Below, one piece after another: positions 9,857-20,466 of a stretch of DNA of 64,000 nucleotides; within the stretch, counting starts at the first letter, position 1, and each line of letters opens with the position of its first letter. The stretch spans positions 62,001-126,000 of the forward strand of contig QCJC01000002.1 of the NCBI GenBank assembly GCA_003216275.1, given 5' to 3'. Origin of the DNA: Prochlorococcus sp. AG-402-P18. Its GTDB lineage: Bacteria; Cyanobacteriota; Cyanobacteriia; PCC-6307; Cyanobiaceae. The position numbers and the translations under genes were made by a program. The notes under the pieces were generated by a model, which was not told where the DNA came from, did no database searches, and saw only the letters and a list, made by a program, of their open reading frames with translations.

Positions 9857-11462
9857 TTTTCTTAACTAGTAAAATAGCTTTATTCAAACTCCATTTCTCA
9901 AGATCTAAATTTTGGCCTAGGTCATTAGGAATCATCTCAATATTAACTTTTTTATTATTAGCTTCAATAACTATTTTTAATATCAAAGGTTCAGGCCTTC
10001 TATCCAAAGCACATGCGAGTCTAAGAAGTAAAGACATATCATTTACTAAACTTCTTTGACTCTCATCAATCAACAACTGCCATGATTCATGTCTCTTCTT
10101 AGGAAAACTTTTCCTGTGATATCTTGCAATAGCAGCAACCATTAAATGCTCAGCTTGAGAGTAGCCAAGGAGCTCACCATGCCGAATTAAATACCATGAA
10201 TGCTTATGGTAAGCACTTACATTAATATGTTTTCCACAAGCATGAAGTTTAGCGGCTGCCCATAAAAGATCTCTACCTTCACCTTTGTCATTATGCAAAA
10301 TCCCTTTAGTCTGATCGTAAAAAGTTAGCGCAAATTCTGATACTCTTTTTGAACGTTTAGAATTAACACCAAATCTTCTCGATTGATGGATAACGGTTCT
10401 TTCTCTTATTGAACCTTGAAAACTTAACTGATCTTTTAAATAATTATTTCGACACATCCAATCAACCACTAAACCTTCGCGAAGAGCTCTTTCACTTAAA
10501 ACAATTTCATTAACCTTAACCATATTCATTATTGTTTGTAAAATCAAAGCTCCTGGAACAATAATCTCAGATCTTCTTTCACTTAATGATGACAATTCAC
10601 ATCTTTCAGAAGGTGTCATTTTTATTAACTGACTAACAATATTTTCTAACTTATTTTTGGTGATTTTATATCCTTGCAATTTTGATTGAATATTATTTTC
10701 TTTGTTAGCGATTAATGTCCCAATAGCCATAGCCGTGCCACTAGTTGCAACTAAAACTGGTTCTTCATCTTCTTCAATCCTCTTAGACACTTTATCAATT
10801 GCAGATTCCATAGAACCTCTGATAAATGATCTTAAAAACAATTCCGTTTGAGAGGATATTGGATCTTTTTTAATAAATTCTCTTTGTAATCTTACTGCTC
10901 CAATCTTTGTACTTGTTAATGCTCTTGCCTCAGAACTATCAGCAAGAATTAATTCTGTCGAACCTCCCCCAATATCTAGAACGAGATGTGGTTTGTTTCC
11001 AAATTGCATTCCTGAAAGTACACCCAGATAAATTAATCTGGCTTCTTCTGCTCCACTTATCAATTCAACATCTAAACCTATTTTCTTTTTTATTTCAGAT
11101 ATAAAGGTTTTTCCATTTGGTGCTTCTCTAACGGCACTTGTAGCAGCAATAATAAGACTGTGAACTTTATAGCTTTCAGATAAATCCTTAAATCTATTTA
11201 GTGTTGAAAAGGCTCTATTCATTGCAAGGGATGTAAGTTCTCCTGTATTAGGATCTCTCTCTCCAAGTCTTGTCGTTGATTTCTCTGCGAGTTCAATACT
11301 AAAAGTATTTAGTTTTGGCTCAACTTTTGCAATCAGCAAATGAGTTGAGTTGGTGCCAATATCTATTGTTGCTACACGACAAAAGTCACTATCTTGATTT
11401 TCTACAAGATCCAATTCAATAGACTTCCGTTGAAAGGAATTTTTTATTGAGTCACCTAACAT
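9828..11462 (-). CDS. ppx: Exopolyphosphatase / GppA-family phosphatase
   Basis: Ppx removes terminal phosphates from polyphosphate, and the related GppA hydrolyses pppGpp. The 544-residue product has the ASKHA core with TIDIGTNSTHLLIA near residue 33 and LDIGGGSTELILAD near 165, then a C-terminal HD-like helical domain with LLWAAAKLHACGKHINVSAYHKHSWYLI. This matches long cyanobacterial Ppx/GppA enzymes. Which substrate dominates cannot be told from sequence. It overlaps the RodZ-like gene tail to tail and is divergent from the UbiA-family gene. Confidence 0.92.
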
Positions 11463-11546
11463 ACATGCGTAGGTTTAGCCTCAATACTCTGACACCTTCA
11501 GCCCCCATTGAGAAGGCCTTATAAATGATTATCAACTTCAATTTCC

Positions 11547-12437
11547 GTGAATAATCTTCTTTCCCAAAAAACAAGATATTATTTTCAACTTCTTAGATGG
11601 AATAAACCTAGCGGAAGGCTGATACTTCTCATTCCTGCTGGATGGTCTCTTTGGTTAACCCCTTCAGCTCCACCCTCTCTCTTCATTTTAGGATTGATAA
11701 TCTTAGGTGGGTTATTTGTAAGCGGTGCAGGGTGTATTGCAAATGATATTTGGGACAGACAATTTGATAAGAAAGTGACAAGGACAAAAGAAAGGCCTTT
11801 AGCAAATGACAAAATATCTCTTCATAATGCATTGATACTTCTCATTTTGTTATTACTTTTAAGTTTTCTTATAGTTATTTCAATCCCTACAGATAGTAGA
11901 AATTTATGCCTTCAACTAGCATCACTATCACTACCTTTTATTCTTTTTTATCCATCAGCAAAAAGATGGTTTAAATATCCTCAACTTATTCTTTCTATTT
12001 GCTGGGGTTTTTCAGTTCTAATTCCCTGGGCCGCCAGTGAATCTTCTTTAGCAGGTGGAGTAAAATTGCTTTTCTGCTGGCTTGCAACAATATTTTGGAC
12101 TTTCGGCTTTGACACAGTTTATGCCATGGCAGACGAAATTGATGACAGAGAAATTGGTCTTAATAGTAGTGCAATCAGTCTAGGGAACAAGTCAATAAAA
12201 ACCGTTTCTGTTTGCTACTTTATTTGTAGTTTTTTATTAGCTATTGCTGCTATAAAAGCTAATTTAGGATTAATATTTTGGCCTTTTTGGTTGATATCGA
12301 CTTTTGGAATGCAAAGAGAGGTTTTATTATTAAATACAAGATCAAAAGGTATAAAGACTTCAGGTTTGCATTTCAGCAATCAAGTACGACTTGGCAGTTT
12401 GTTACTTCTTGGCATGATATTAAGCAGGATCATTTAA
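11547..12437 (+). CDS. ubiA: 4-hydroxybenzoate polyprenyltransferase-like UbiA-family enzyme
   Basis: UbiA-type enzymes attach a polyprenyl chain to 4-hydroxybenzoate. In cyanobacteria the homologue serves plastoquinone synthesis. The 296-residue product has multiple spans and both Asp-rich motifs, NDIWDRQFDKKVTRTKERPLA near residue 65 and YAMADEIDDREIG near residue 192, which bind the Mg-diphosphate. It shares the superfamily with ctaB and chlG in this window, but the first motif has the UbiA form rather than the ChlG NDYFDREIDAINEP form. Head-to-head with ppx. Confidence 0.9.
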   Translation: MNNLLSQKTRYYFQLLRWNKPSGRLILLIPAGWSLWLTPSAPPSLFILGLIILGGLFVSGAGCIANDIWDRQFDKKVTRTKERPLANDKISLHNALILLILLLLLSFLIVISIPTDSRNLCLQLASLSLPFILFYPSAKRWFKYPQLILSICWGFSVLIPWAASESSLAGGVKLLFCWLATIFWTFGFDTVYAMADEIDDREIGLNSSAISLGNKSIKTVSVCYFICSFLLAIAAIKANLGLIFWPFWLISTFGMQREVLLLNTRSKGIKTSGLHFSNQVRLGSLLLLGMILSRII

Positions 12438-12461
12438 ATCACTGACTTAAAAAATTATTAA

Positions 12462-13337
12462 ATGACTAATCCTCTAAAAAAAGGCGATATTTTCCACATC
12501 GTTGCAGCAAGTTCAATAATTAGCAATAGAACAGATCTTCTATCTGGCATCAAAGTTCTTGAGGAGTGGGGATTAAAATGCAATCATATAGAATCAGTAG
12601 ATAGATCATGGGGTTATTTAGCAGGTAGTGATGAAGTTAGATTTAATGAATTACATCCAAATAATCACTTTCCCCTCATAGCTTTTGCGAGAGGGGGATG
12701 GGGGTCAGCAAGATTATTAGAACAAAGACAGCCATGGAGAGAAGGTTGGATGGTTGGCTTCTCTGATTTGACTTCACTACTTCTTGCACGGCTCGCTAAT
12801 GGATTCCGTGGAGGAGTTCATGGACCACTTATTACAACATTGGGAGCCGAACCAAGCTGGAGCAAAGACAGGCTTAAATCAATTTTATTTGGCAACTCTG
12901 TACCTGATATTTATGGAGATCCATGGGGAGGAGGAGTTTCAAAAGGGAATCTAATAGTTGGCAACTTAACTATACTGACACACTTAATTGGTACTAAACA
13001 TCTACCGAACTTCAAAGAATCAATCCTCATTATCGAAGATGTTGGTGAAGCTCCCTACAGAATTGACAGGATGCTAACTCACTTAAGATTAGCTGGAATT
13101 CTACAACAGTTATCTGGCTTAGGGTTTGGCTCTTTTAGTGATTGCAAAAATGACAAAGACGTCGATAAAAAAAAGTCGTTTGAGCTTCTTGATATTTTCA
13201 ACGATCGAACTAAAGACCTTAAAATCCCAATTGTCTCCAACTTATCAATTGGCCACTGTTATGGCAATGCATCACTACCACTAGGCAGTCAAGCTATTAT
13301 GGATGGCAACAAAGGTCGGCTTAGTCTTTCTTCTTAG
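12462..13337 (+). CDS. LD-carboxypeptidase (peptidase S66 family)
   Basis: S66 peptidases cleave the bond between meso-diaminopimelate and D-Ala in murein tetrapeptides during cell-wall recycling. MccF is a relative acting on microcin C7. The 291-residue product shows the oxyanion and nucleophile region [13 protein letters not shown] and GFSDLTSLL with the catalytic Ser, then a Glu/His pair in [15 protein letters not shown] and SIGHCYGN. It follows the ubiA-like gene by 24 bases and overlaps ispD tail to tail by 17 bases. Confidence 0.88.
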   Translation: MTNPLKKGDIFHIVAASSIISNRTDLLSGIKVLEEWGLKCNHIESVDRSWGYLAGSDEVRFNELHPNNHFPLIAFARGGWGSARLLEQRQPWREGWMVGFSDLTSLLLARLANGFRGGVHGPLITTLGAEPSWSKDRLKSILFGNSVPDIYGDPWGGGVSKGNLIVGNLTILTHLIGTKHLPNFKESILIIEDVGEAPYRIDRMLTHLRLAGILQQLSGLGFGSFSDCKNDKDVDKKKSFELLDIFNDRTKDLKIPIVSNLSIGHCYGNASLPLGSQAIMDGNKGRLSLSS

Positions 13338-13998
13338 ATAATAAAGACTCTGCAATAGCAAGCTCAAATGGAGTCGTCACTTTAATATTTGAAGAGCCTG
13401 CATCATATATTTTCACTGATAAGCCCAAACGCTCAAACAAAGATGCATCATCGGTTACATCCCACTCTTTAGCAATTGCCTCACTATGAGCATGCTTCAG
13501 TTTATCCACTGGAAAAGCTTGAGGTGTCTGGGCAGCCCAAAGCTCTGAGCGCGGAGGGCTCTCAATTATTCTTCCATTCTTATCAACCTTTTTTATGGTA
13601 TCCGTAACCTGTGAAGCTGCGATCACAGCCTGTCCACTAGACACAATCTTTGCAATTTCATCAAAAACCAATGGGCTCACCAAGCATCTCGCTCCATCAT
13701 GAATCAGCACAAACTGAGCCTCCTCGGGCAGGGCTGACAATCCACGCTGAACAGACTGCTGTCTTGTGGCCCCCCCATTTATCCAGTTAACTGACTTTAC
13801 TGAATTATTAATAATTGAACAAATAGAGTCTTTGTCTTGAGGTTGTCCAATAATTCCAATCCAATTTATTGCTTTAGAGGCGAAAGCTGCTTTCAAAGTC
13901 CACTCTAAAACTGTTCTACCTGCAATCTTCAACAAAAGTTTATTTCGATCAGCACCCATTCGTTTTCCACTCCCTGCAGCAGCAATTAACAAATGCAC
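13321..13998 (-). CDS. ispD: 2-C-methyl-D-erythritol 4-phosphate cytidylyltransferase
   Basis: IspD makes CDP-methylerythritol from MEP and CTP in the non-mevalonate isoprenoid pathway, which supplies phytol, carotenoid and quinone side chains. The 225-residue product has the nucleotide-binding loop [18 protein letters not shown] at the N-terminus, [11 protein letters not shown] near residue 100 and the WAAQTPQAF segment, all typical. It is convergent with the S66 peptidase gene. Confidence 0.96.
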   Translation of the reverse strand: MHLLIAAAGSGKRMGADRNKLLLKIAGRTVLEWTLKAAFASKAINWIGIIGQPQDKDSICSIINNSVKSVNWINGGATRQQSVQRGLSALPEEAQFVLIHDGARCLVSPLVFDEIAKIVSSGQAVIAASQVTDTIKKVDKNGRIIESPPRSELWAAQTPQAFPVDKLKHAHSEAIAKEWDVTDDASLFERLGLSVKIYDAGSSNIKVTTPFELAIAESLLSKKKD

Positions 13999-14155
13999 AA
14001 CTAATTCCTTTACATTGATTATTCAATTTATATATCCACCAGTAAAAATAACTATTTTTGATATCTGAACTTAAAATCTTTTCAAATATCAAGTGACTTA
14101 ATAGTAAGTTAAATAAATAAAGAAGCGATTCTGACTATTTAAAAATCATAAAACT

Positions 14156-14908
14156 ATGACACTATCAAAATTACTTGAAGGACAAACTGCAGTTGTAACT
14201 GGAGCTAGTAGGGGGATCGGCAAAGCAATTGCAATATCTTTAGCAAAAGAAGGAGCTGAAGTAATCATCAATTATTCCTCCTCACTAGAAAATGCAAATC
14301 AGGTCGTTTCAGAAATAAAGTCTTTTGGAGGAAAGGCACTTCCTCTTCAAGCCGATATTTCTAATGAAAGCTCGGTAAATGAATTAATAAAAACAGTCTT
14401 AGACCAAAATAAGAAAATTGATGTTCTGGTTAATAACGCAGGGATAACTAAAGATGGGCTACTAATGAGAATGAAAACTGACGATTGGAAGAAAGTACTA
14501 GACCTTAATTTGAGTGGTGTTTTTTATTCCACAAGAGCGGTTTCTAGGCAAATGTTGAAACAAAAGAAAGGAAGGATCATAAACATAACTTCTGTTGTTG
14601 GATTAATGGGTAACCCAGGGCAAGCTAATTATTCTGCAGCCAAGGCTGGAGTAGTTGGTCTAACCCAAAGTGCTGCCAAAGAATTTGCAAGTAGGGGTAT
14701 AACTGTTAATGCAGTCGCTCCAGGTTTTATATCGACTGACATGACAAAAGACCTCAACAGTGAGTCAATCCTCTCTGCTATTCCGCTTGGACGATTTGGA
14801 AACCCAGAAGATGTTGCGGGAGTAGTAAGATTTTTAGCAGCGGATCCATCTGCCGCTTACATCACGGGGCAGACAATTCAAGTTGATGGTGGAATGGTAA
14901 TGAGCTAA
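14156..14908 (+). CDS. fabG: 3-oxoacyl-ACP reductase FabG
   Basis: FabG reduces 3-oxoacyl-ACP with NADPH in each fatty acid elongation cycle. The 250-residue product is a classical short-chain dehydrogenase: TGASRGIG cofactor loop at residues 15-22, NNAGIT, the catalytic Ser in INITSVVG, the YSAAKAG Tyr/Lys pair, and a C-terminal ITGQTIQVDGGMVMS. These match FabG rather than a specialised dehydrogenase. It follows a 157-base gap with no other recognisable element. Confidence 0.95.
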   Translation: MTLSKLLEGQTAVVTGASRGIGKAIAISLAKEGAEVIINYSSSLENANQVVSEIKSFGGKALPLQADISNESSVNELIKTVLDQNKKIDVLVNNAGITKDGLLMRMKTDDWKKVLDLNLSGVFYSTRAVSRQMLKQKKGRIINITSVVGLMGNPGQANYSAAKAGVVGLTQSAAKEFASRGITVNAVAPGFISTDMTKDLNSESILSAIPLGRFGNPEDVAGVVRFLAADPSAAYITGQTIQVDGGMVMS

Positions 14909-14915
14909 GAGATAA

Positions 14916-15092
14916 TTAATTTTGCATAGGTTGACCAAGTTCATCTCTAAGTCTTCGTATACGCTGCAAGAGCTTTAATCTTCTACTTCTTGCTGTAGCA
15001 GTAAGAAATATCCGCAAAGGGAAATAAATTAAAGTCATAGTACCGGCTAACCCAGCCATGAGAATAAAAAATAACGCTCCGGGATCATTCAT
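14916..15092 (-). CDS. Small membrane protein with basic tail (58 aa), unknown
   Basis: This 58-residue ORF is just below the track's cut-off. It reads MNDPGALFFILMAGLAGTMT, one hydrophobic span, then a strongly basic amphipathic tail (TARSRRLKLLQRIRRLRDELG). It fills the gap between convergent fabG and the groEL promoter region. The coherent membrane-plus-basic-helix layout suggests a real gene. I do not recognise a family. Confidence 0.6.
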   Translation of the reverse strand: MNDPGALFFILMAGLAGTMTLIYFPLRIFLTATARSRRLKLLQRIRRLRDELGQPMQN

Positions 15093-15220
15093 ATCTTGAC
15101 ACTAACTACCTTCTAGAAGAATTGGGAAAATTTTTCTAAATACAATTCGGCTTTCCCCACTTATTCAGTCTCCCCTAATGTGTGTTCCTTATGGGAGATT
15201 AAGAACAATTCAAATTAAAT

Positions 15221-16900
15221 ATGGCCAAACTTCTAAGTTTTTCGGACGAATCTCGTAGTGCACTCGAAAAAGGCGTAAACAACCTGGCAAATGCTCTCAA
15301 AGTGACTATTGGACCAAAAGGAAGAAATGTAGTAATAGAAAAAAAATTTGGAGCTCCAGACATTGTTAATGATGGAGTAACTATCGCAAAAGAGATAGAT
15401 CTTGATGATCCCTTTGAAAATATTGGAGCTAAACTCATTGAACAGGTTGCTTCTAAAACAAAAGAGAAAGCAGGCGATGGTACAACCACTGCAACAGTTT
15501 TAGCTCAATTCATGGTTCAAGAAGGGTTGAGGAATACTGCTGCAGGGGCTAGCCCAATAGAATTAAGAAGAGGTATGGAGAAGGCCGTTGCTCAAATTGT
15601 TGATAATCTAAAGCAAAAAAGCAAAGCAGTTAGTGGTGAAGCTATCAAGCAAGTCGCAACAGTAAGTGCAGGTGGAGACGAGGAAATAGGTTTAATGATT
15701 GCTGATGCAATTGATAAGGTAAGTTTTGATGGAGTAATAACAGTAGAAGAATCAAAATCACTTGCCACAGAGCTAGATATCACTGAAGGGATGGCGTTTG
15801 ATAGAGGATATAGCTCACCTTATTTTGTAACTGATGAAGATAGACTTATTTGTGAATTTGAAAATCCATCATTATTAATAACTGACAAAAAGATTTCATC
15901 CATCTCTGATCTAATCCCAGTACTGGAAACTGTTCAAAAGAACGGTACTCCATTGATAATACTTGCCGAAGAAGTTGAAGGAGAAGCATTAGCAACTTTA
16001 GTAGTTAACAAAAACCGTGGTGTACTTCAAGTAGCAGCTGTAAGAGCTCCATCGTTTGGTGAGAGAAGAAAAGCTGCTCTCGGTGATATAGCCGTACTGA
16101 CTGGAGGGACGGTTATTAGCGAAGATAAAGCTATGAGCCTTGAGAAGGTGCAAATATCTGATTTAGGTAAGGCAAGACGTGTGACAATAACCAAAGACAG
16201 CACAACTATTGTTGCTAATGAAAGTCAAAATTCTGAACTGGCTAACCGTATTGCTTCCATAAAGCGTGAGCTTAATGAAACAGATTCTGAATATGATCAA
16301 GAAAAATTAAATGAAAGAATTGCAAAACTTGCAGGTGGAGTGGCAGTTATAAAGGTTGGCGCACCAACGGAAACAGAGCTTAAGAATAGGAAATTAAGAA
16401 TTGAAGATGCTCTAAATGCCACTCGTGCTGCAATAGAAGAGGGTATCGTTGCAGGCGGTGGAACAACACTTCTAGAATTAAGCGATGGGTTGGAAGATTT
16501 AAGTAATAATTTAGCTGATGATCAAAAAACCGGTGTTGAAATTATAAAGAGAGCATTAACTGCACCAACAAAACAAATAGCTATTAATGCTGGATTCAAT
16601 GGCGATGTAGTTGTATCAGATATTAAACGCTTAGGGAAAGGCTTTAATGCTCAGACCGGAGAGTATGAGGATTTACTAGAAGCAGGTATTTTAGATGCTT
16701 CTAAAGTTATAAGACTTGCTCTTCAAGATGCTGTATCAATTGCATCGTTATTAATTACTACAGAAGTTGTGATCGCTGACAAGCCTGAGCCTCCTGCTAC
16801 CCCAGGTGCTGAAGGTGACCCGATGGGTGGAATGGGTGGAATGGGTGGAATGGGTGGAATGGGTGGAATGGGTGGAATGGGTATGCCTGGAATGATGTAG
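15221..16900 (+). CDS. groL: Chaperonin GroEL, non-operonic copy
   Basis: This is the 60-kDa chaperonin subunit that folds proteins inside a double-ring cage. The 559-residue product begins [20 protein letters not shown], the form typical of the second cyanobacterial GroEL, encoded without an adjacent gro[32 protein letters not shown] and [13 protein letters not shown] are conserved. The tail is a GGM repeat. No groES lies upstream, and I could not find a CIRCE operator (TTAGCACTC-N9-GAGTGCTAA) in the 120 bases before the ATG. Confidence 0.96.
   Translation: MAKLLSFSDESRSALEKGVNNLANALKVTIGPKGRNVVIEKKFGAPDIVNDGVTIAKEIDLDDPFENIGAKLIEQVASKTKEKAGDGTTTATVLAQFMVQEGLRNTAAGASPIELRRGMEKAVAQIVDNLKQKSKAVSGEAIKQVATVSAGGDEEIGLMIADAIDKVSFDGVITVEESKSLATELDITEGMAFDRGYSSPYFVTDEDRLICEFENPSLLITDKKISSISDLIPVLETVQKNGTPLIILAEEVEGEALATLVVNKNRGVLQVAAVRAPSFGERRKAALGDIAVLTGGTVISEDKAMSLEKVQISDLGKARRVTITKDSTTIVANESQNSELANRIASIKRELNETDSEYDQEKLNERIAKLAGGVAVIKVGAPTETELKNRKLRIEDALNATRAAIEEGIVAGGGTTLLELSDGLEDLSNNLADDQKTGVEIIKRALTAPTKQIAINAGFNGDVVVSDIKRLGKGFNAQTGEYEDLLEAGILDASKVIRLALQDAVSIASLLITTEVVIADKPEPPATPGAEGDPMGGMGGMGGMGGMGGMGGMGMPGMM
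16823..16876 (+). repeat. Six tandem copies of the 9-mer ATGGGTGGA in groEL
   Basis: Six exact copies of a nine-base unit encode the Met-Gly-Gly tail of GroEL. GGM tails are normal for chaperonins. The perfect DNA-level identity suggests recent slippage or homogenisation. Confidence 0.95.
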
Positions 16901-16954
16901 AGATAAAATATTAACCAAATTGATAGATAAAGTTAATACTTAGACTTAGAGAAA

Positions 16955-17440
16955 TTAAAATCTATTATTTAACCACTTTTTTAGATACCCATATTTAGGT
17001 TTAGGCGGAAGTGGTATTAGAGCTTTAACTAGAGGGATTTTTTTAATTTCTAATGCTGAGTCTTTTATCTTGGCTTCATCTTTTCCATTTTCATTTATTT
17101 CATAAGATTTGCTCTCTGATGATTTTAAAGAATCAATCTGGATAGATTCAACTTGTTTTGGGCTATCTTCAGTTATTTCTTTTTCCTCATTACTAATGAC
17201 ATTTTCATCTTCTTCGATAGAAACTTGTAAACTGTCTTCAATAGGCTTGTCCTGCGGTTTATCTTCTCCTTTATATGTTGTTTGATTTATCTCATTTAAA
17301 TCCAAATTACTCAATTCATCCAGGCTGTCTACACCAAAACGATGAGCCCATTGGGATTTTAAAAGGGCATATAAATCGGTATTCTTGCTATTTAAAGCTT
17401 CTATAATTTGTTGCTTTAGTTGATACTTTCTAGATTCCAC
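16955..17440 (-). CDS. Acidic hypothetical protein downstream of ABC exporter
   Basis: The 161-residue product has a folded-looking N-terminus (MESRKYQLKQQIIEALNSKNTDLYALLKSQWAHRFGVDSLDELS), a long low-complexity acidic middle rich in Glu, Asp, Ser and Lys, and a short basic C-terminal end (KPKYGYLKKWLNNRF). I do not recognise a family. It lies 29 bases downstream of the ABC-2 permease gene on the same strand, so it could belong to that transcript. No membrane span or signal peptide is visible. Confidence 0.65.
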   Translation of the reverse strand: MESRKYQLKQQIIEALNSKNTDLYALLKSQWAHRFGVDSLDELSNLDLNEINQTTYKGEDKPQDKPIEDSLQVSIEEDENVISNEEKEITEDSPKQVESIQIDSLKSSESKSYEINENGKDEAKIKDSALEIKKIPLVKALIPLPPKPKYGYLKKWLNNRF

Positions 17441-17469
17441 GGTTCGTTAAAAGCGCTGAATTAAGAGTA

Positions 17470-18336
17470 TCAAGCAAGTTTCCGATTTAACAGTGGTCTA
17501 ATAAGAAAAAACAATCCAACTGTAAGAATAAATAAAATTGCAAGACAAGAATAACCATCCACCTCTCCATAAGGAGCATGAATCAAAACTGATTTCAGAT
17601 CAAAAGAGTTTTTATAAGACATTCGAATTGGTTCAATTGCAAAAGTTAAAGGGTTAATTGAAGCAATCCAACCTAACCATCCAGGCATAAATGAAATTGG
17701 CGCTAATGCAGTACTACCAAATAAAACTGGCAAGTTAGCAATAAATATAATAGCTATTAATTCTATATGTCCTGGTAAAACAAATGCCAATCCAAGGCTT
17801 AGAGCAGTAACTGCAAATACCAACAATAATAAAGTTATAACAATAACTAAAAAACCTCCAAAACTAGGCCAGCCATAACCCAGGAGAGCAGAAGTTGCCA
17901 TTATTGCCAAACTTTGCAAAAGACTAATAGTAGTTATGTAGATTACTGAAGAGATTACAATTGAGCTTCTACTACCTAGTGGAGCAACTAGAAGTCGATT
18001 CAAAAAGCCAAATTCTCTATCAAACATTACAGGAAGACCAGCATTTAGAGCTCCACTAAAAGCAGTAAAAACTATTAACCCTGCACCAAGGAACTCTCCA
18101 TAGCTACTGTTACCTGGCAAGAATTCTATTGGGGCTTTGGAGAATAAGGCTGCAAAAAGCAAAAGCCATATCAAAGGTTGAAGAATACCTGCAAATAATG
18201 TCGAAGGTCTTCTGATTAATTGAATAAAAAGTCTCCATGTTAATGCAAAAGTTTCTTGCATTATTTCGTTCAGTTTATTTCTAGTTTTTTTACCCTGCTG
18301 AATTGATGAGTTAGAAATAGTCATTTGTTTGATCAT
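17470..18336 (-). CDS. ABC-2 type transporter permease
   Basis: This is the membrane subunit of a drug- or polysaccharide-type exporter. The 288-residue product has a cytoplasmic N-terminus and about six hydrophobic spans, with the ABC-2 pattern LIRRPSTLFAGILQPLIWLLLFA near the start and SINPLTFAIEPIRMSY near the end. It is 19 bases downstream of the ATPase gene, so the two form an exporter pair similar to DrrA/DrrB. The substrate is unknown. Confidence 0.88.
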   Translation of the reverse strand: MIKQMTISNSSIQQGKKTRNKLNEIMQETFALTWRLFIQLIRRPSTLFAGILQPLIWLLLFAALFSKAPIEFLPGNSSYGEFLGAGLIVFTAFSGALNAGLPVMFDREFGFLNRLLVAPLGSRSSIVISSVIYITTISLLQSLAIMATSALLGYGWPSFGGFLVIVITLLLLVFAVTALSLGLAFVLPGHIELIAIIFIANLPVLFGSTALAPISFMPGWLGWIASINPLTFAIEPIRMSYKNSFDLKSVLIHAPYGEVDGYSCLAILFILTVGLFFLIRPLLNRKLA

Positions 18337-18355
18337 TTAATAATTAAAGAATGAA

Positions 18356-19369
18356 TTAACGCATTGATTGTTTATTTTCAAGCTTAAAATCTCTTTTGCC
18401 AGCGAGTTCCAGTTCAGCATCCATAAGTGTTTTGCCAGTAGCCTGTAAATAAACATCATCTAAACTTGGACGACTATGAGAAAGTGCAAAGACCTCAAAA
18501 TTTTCTTTGGAAAGATAATCTGACAAATTCGATATAATTTCATTGCTTCTAACTAAAAAATTCAGCGAGTAGCCTTGTTTCTTATTTACAACTACATTAG
18601 AAACTCCATGTATATTTTTTATTAATTTCTTTACCGATTCAGCTTCTAGTTCATCACTAAACTCGCGAACCCTTAATGTAACTCTGTCTCCACCAAGCTG
18701 TTTCTTTAAATCATCAGGTGTTCCATTAGCAATAACTTTGCCATTATCAATAATAGCCATTTCATCTGCCAATTCATCAACTTCCTCAAGATAATGACTA
18801 CTTAAAAGAATTGTTGTTTGACTGTTTCTAAGTTCCTTCAATAATTCCCAAATAACAGAGCGACTTTCTATATCCAACCCTACAGTAGGTTCATCAAGAA
18901 TCAATAATTCAGGTTCGTGAAGTAAACCAGAAGCAAGATCAAGTCTTCTCTTCATTCCTCCAGAAAAGGAGCCACATCTTCTATCAATCCAATCATTCAT
19001 GCCAAGTCTTAAAATCAATTCATCAATTCTTTTATTCTTATAGTTTTTATTTAAATGATAAAGATCTCCTTGAAGTTGAAGTAACTCTCTCCCTGTAAGG
19101 ATTTTATCGATTGCGACTTCTTGAGCTACATAACCCAATTTAGCTCTGGTCTGTTTTTGTTCAATTAAAGCATTATGGCCTGCAACATGAACTTGGCCTG
19201 AATCAGGATTAAGAAGGGTACATATAATTCTTAGTGCAGTACTTTTACCGGCTCCGTTTGGTCCCAACAAGCCATATAAAGTACCTTTCGGCACCTTTAG
19301 GTTAAGGCCATCAAGAGCCTTAACAGATCCATATGATTTGGATAAATCTTTCAGTTGAATGAAAAACAT
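18356..19369 (-). CDS. ABC transporter ATP-binding protein (DrrA/CcmA-like)
   Basis: This ATPase powers the adjacent ABC-2 permease. The 337-residue product has Walker A GPNGAGKST near residue 36, signature FSGGMKRRLDLA, Walker B LLILDEPTVGLD and the switch His in LLSSHYLEEVDELAD. The 100-residue C-terminal extension after the NBD fits the DrrA subfamily. The first gene of a minus-strand run of three. The substrate cannot be inferred. Confidence 0.92.
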   Translation of the reverse strand: MFFIQLKDLSKSYGSVKALDGLNLKVPKGTLYGLLGPNGAGKSTALRIICTLLNPDSGQVHVAGHNALIEQKQTRAKLGYVAQEVAIDKILTGRELLQLQGDLYHLNKNYKNKRIDELILRLGMNDWIDRRCGSFSGGMKRRLDLASGLLHEPELLILDEPTVGLDIESRSVIWELLKELRNSQTTILLSSHYLEEVDELADEMAIIDNGKVIANGTPDDLKKQLGGDRVTLRVREFSDELEAESVKKLIKNIHGVSNVVVNKKQGYSLNFLVRSNEIISNLSDYLSKENFEVFALSHSRPSLDDVYLQATGKTLMDAELELAGKRDFKLENKQSMR

Positions 19370-19470
19370 CTAAAAATAGAATTTCTAAAAAGATAAGACG
19401 ATATCTTCTTAGAAATTCTAATTAATTAAAGAGTAGAAGTTTATAAAGCTTTTATTTTTATTTTTTAGAT

Positions 19471-20466
19471 TTAAGCAAACTTCACAGAGATCTCTGTAAT
19501 TAAAGCTAGCAACTGATCATTAAATATAATTGATACTTGTAATCTGCTAATAACTAGCAAAAAGCAAACTCCAAACATATAAAGAATAGACCATCTAAAC
19601 AAACCCTTCGCTCGACTCAAATCTTCTGGATTATCTCTTAATCTCGAGACCAGCTGAAGAAGTCTTGAATTGTAAGGGAGTAATAAGATTCCATATAACA
19701 AACCCCCTTCAGGCAATACGAATACACCTAGAAAGCTAAAAAATACTGTTAAATAACCATAAAAAGATATGGCCTTAGCTGTAACAACAGAACCACTTAC
19801 AGTTGGGAGCATTGGTATCCCTACAGAGCGATAATCTTCTTTTAATAATATTGCCAGAGCCCAAAAATGCGCTGGAGTCCAAACCATCACCAAAGTGAAT
19901 AGCCACCAACCTCCTAATCCAATATGCCCTGCAGCTGCTGAAGCTCCAACTAATGGAGGAATTGCTCCAGCTACTCCTCCAAAAACTATATTTTGAGAGG
20001 TTCTAGGTTTTAGAAAAATTGTATAAAGAAGAACATAACTACAAAGCCCCAAAAGAGTAAGGCCTGCTGCTAAACAGTTAACCCCGCTTACTAGAAGCAC
20101 TGATGCAGCAAGGGTGCAAGAAATTGCTCCTATAAGAACAGATGATTGAGAAAGACGTCCAGAAGGTAATGCTCTATTACTTGTTCGTTTCATTCGTTTA
20201 TCAAGATCTTGTTCCCACAAGCAATTAAGAGCTCCTGCCGCGGCAGCGGCAAGAGCTCCCCCACCTAATGTGCAAGCCAACCTAGGAGATGATAAAGGCC
20301 ATTCTTCAGAAAGAGCCATTCCACCAACTGTAGTAGCAAGTAAGAGCGGGATTAATCTTGGTTTGGCGACCTCTAACCAAGCCGGCAATTTAATACGCTT
20401 TCTAGATGGAACGATTTCCTCACGACTAATTGGATGAGCAATTACATCAGATGTTGAGCTAACCAT
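19471..20466 (-). CDS. ctaB: Protoheme IX farnesyltransferase (heme O synthase)
   Basis: CtaB converts heme B to heme O by farnesylation, the first step to heme A for the aa3-type oxidase. The 331-residue, multi-span UbiA-superfamily product shows the Asp-rich [23 protein letters not shown] motif and, later, [16 protein letters not shown]. It overlaps the ctaA stop by eight bases and is divergent from the ctaCDE oxidase operon, so pathway and product are encoded together. Confidence 0.95.
   Translation of the reverse strand: MVSSTSDVIAHPISREEIVPSRKRIKLPAWLEVAKPRLIPLLLATTVGGMALSEEWPLSSPRLACTLGGGALAAAAAGALNCLWEQDLDKRMKRTSNRALPSGRLSQSSVLIGAISCTLAASVLLVSGVNCLAAGLTLLGLCSYVLLYTIFLKPRTSQNIVFGGVAGAIPPLVGASAAAGHIGLGGWWLFTLVMVWTPAHFWALAILLKEDYRSVGIPMLPTVSGSVVTAKAISFYGYLTVFFSFLGVFVLPEGGLLYGILLLPYNSRLLQLVSRLRDNPEDLSRAKGLFRWSILYMFGVCFLLVISRLQVSIIFNDQLLALITEISVKFA

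Noticed and set aside
15100-15220. CIRCE heat-shock operator before groEL
   Set aside because: No TTAGCACTC-N9-GAGTGCTAA or near match seen.
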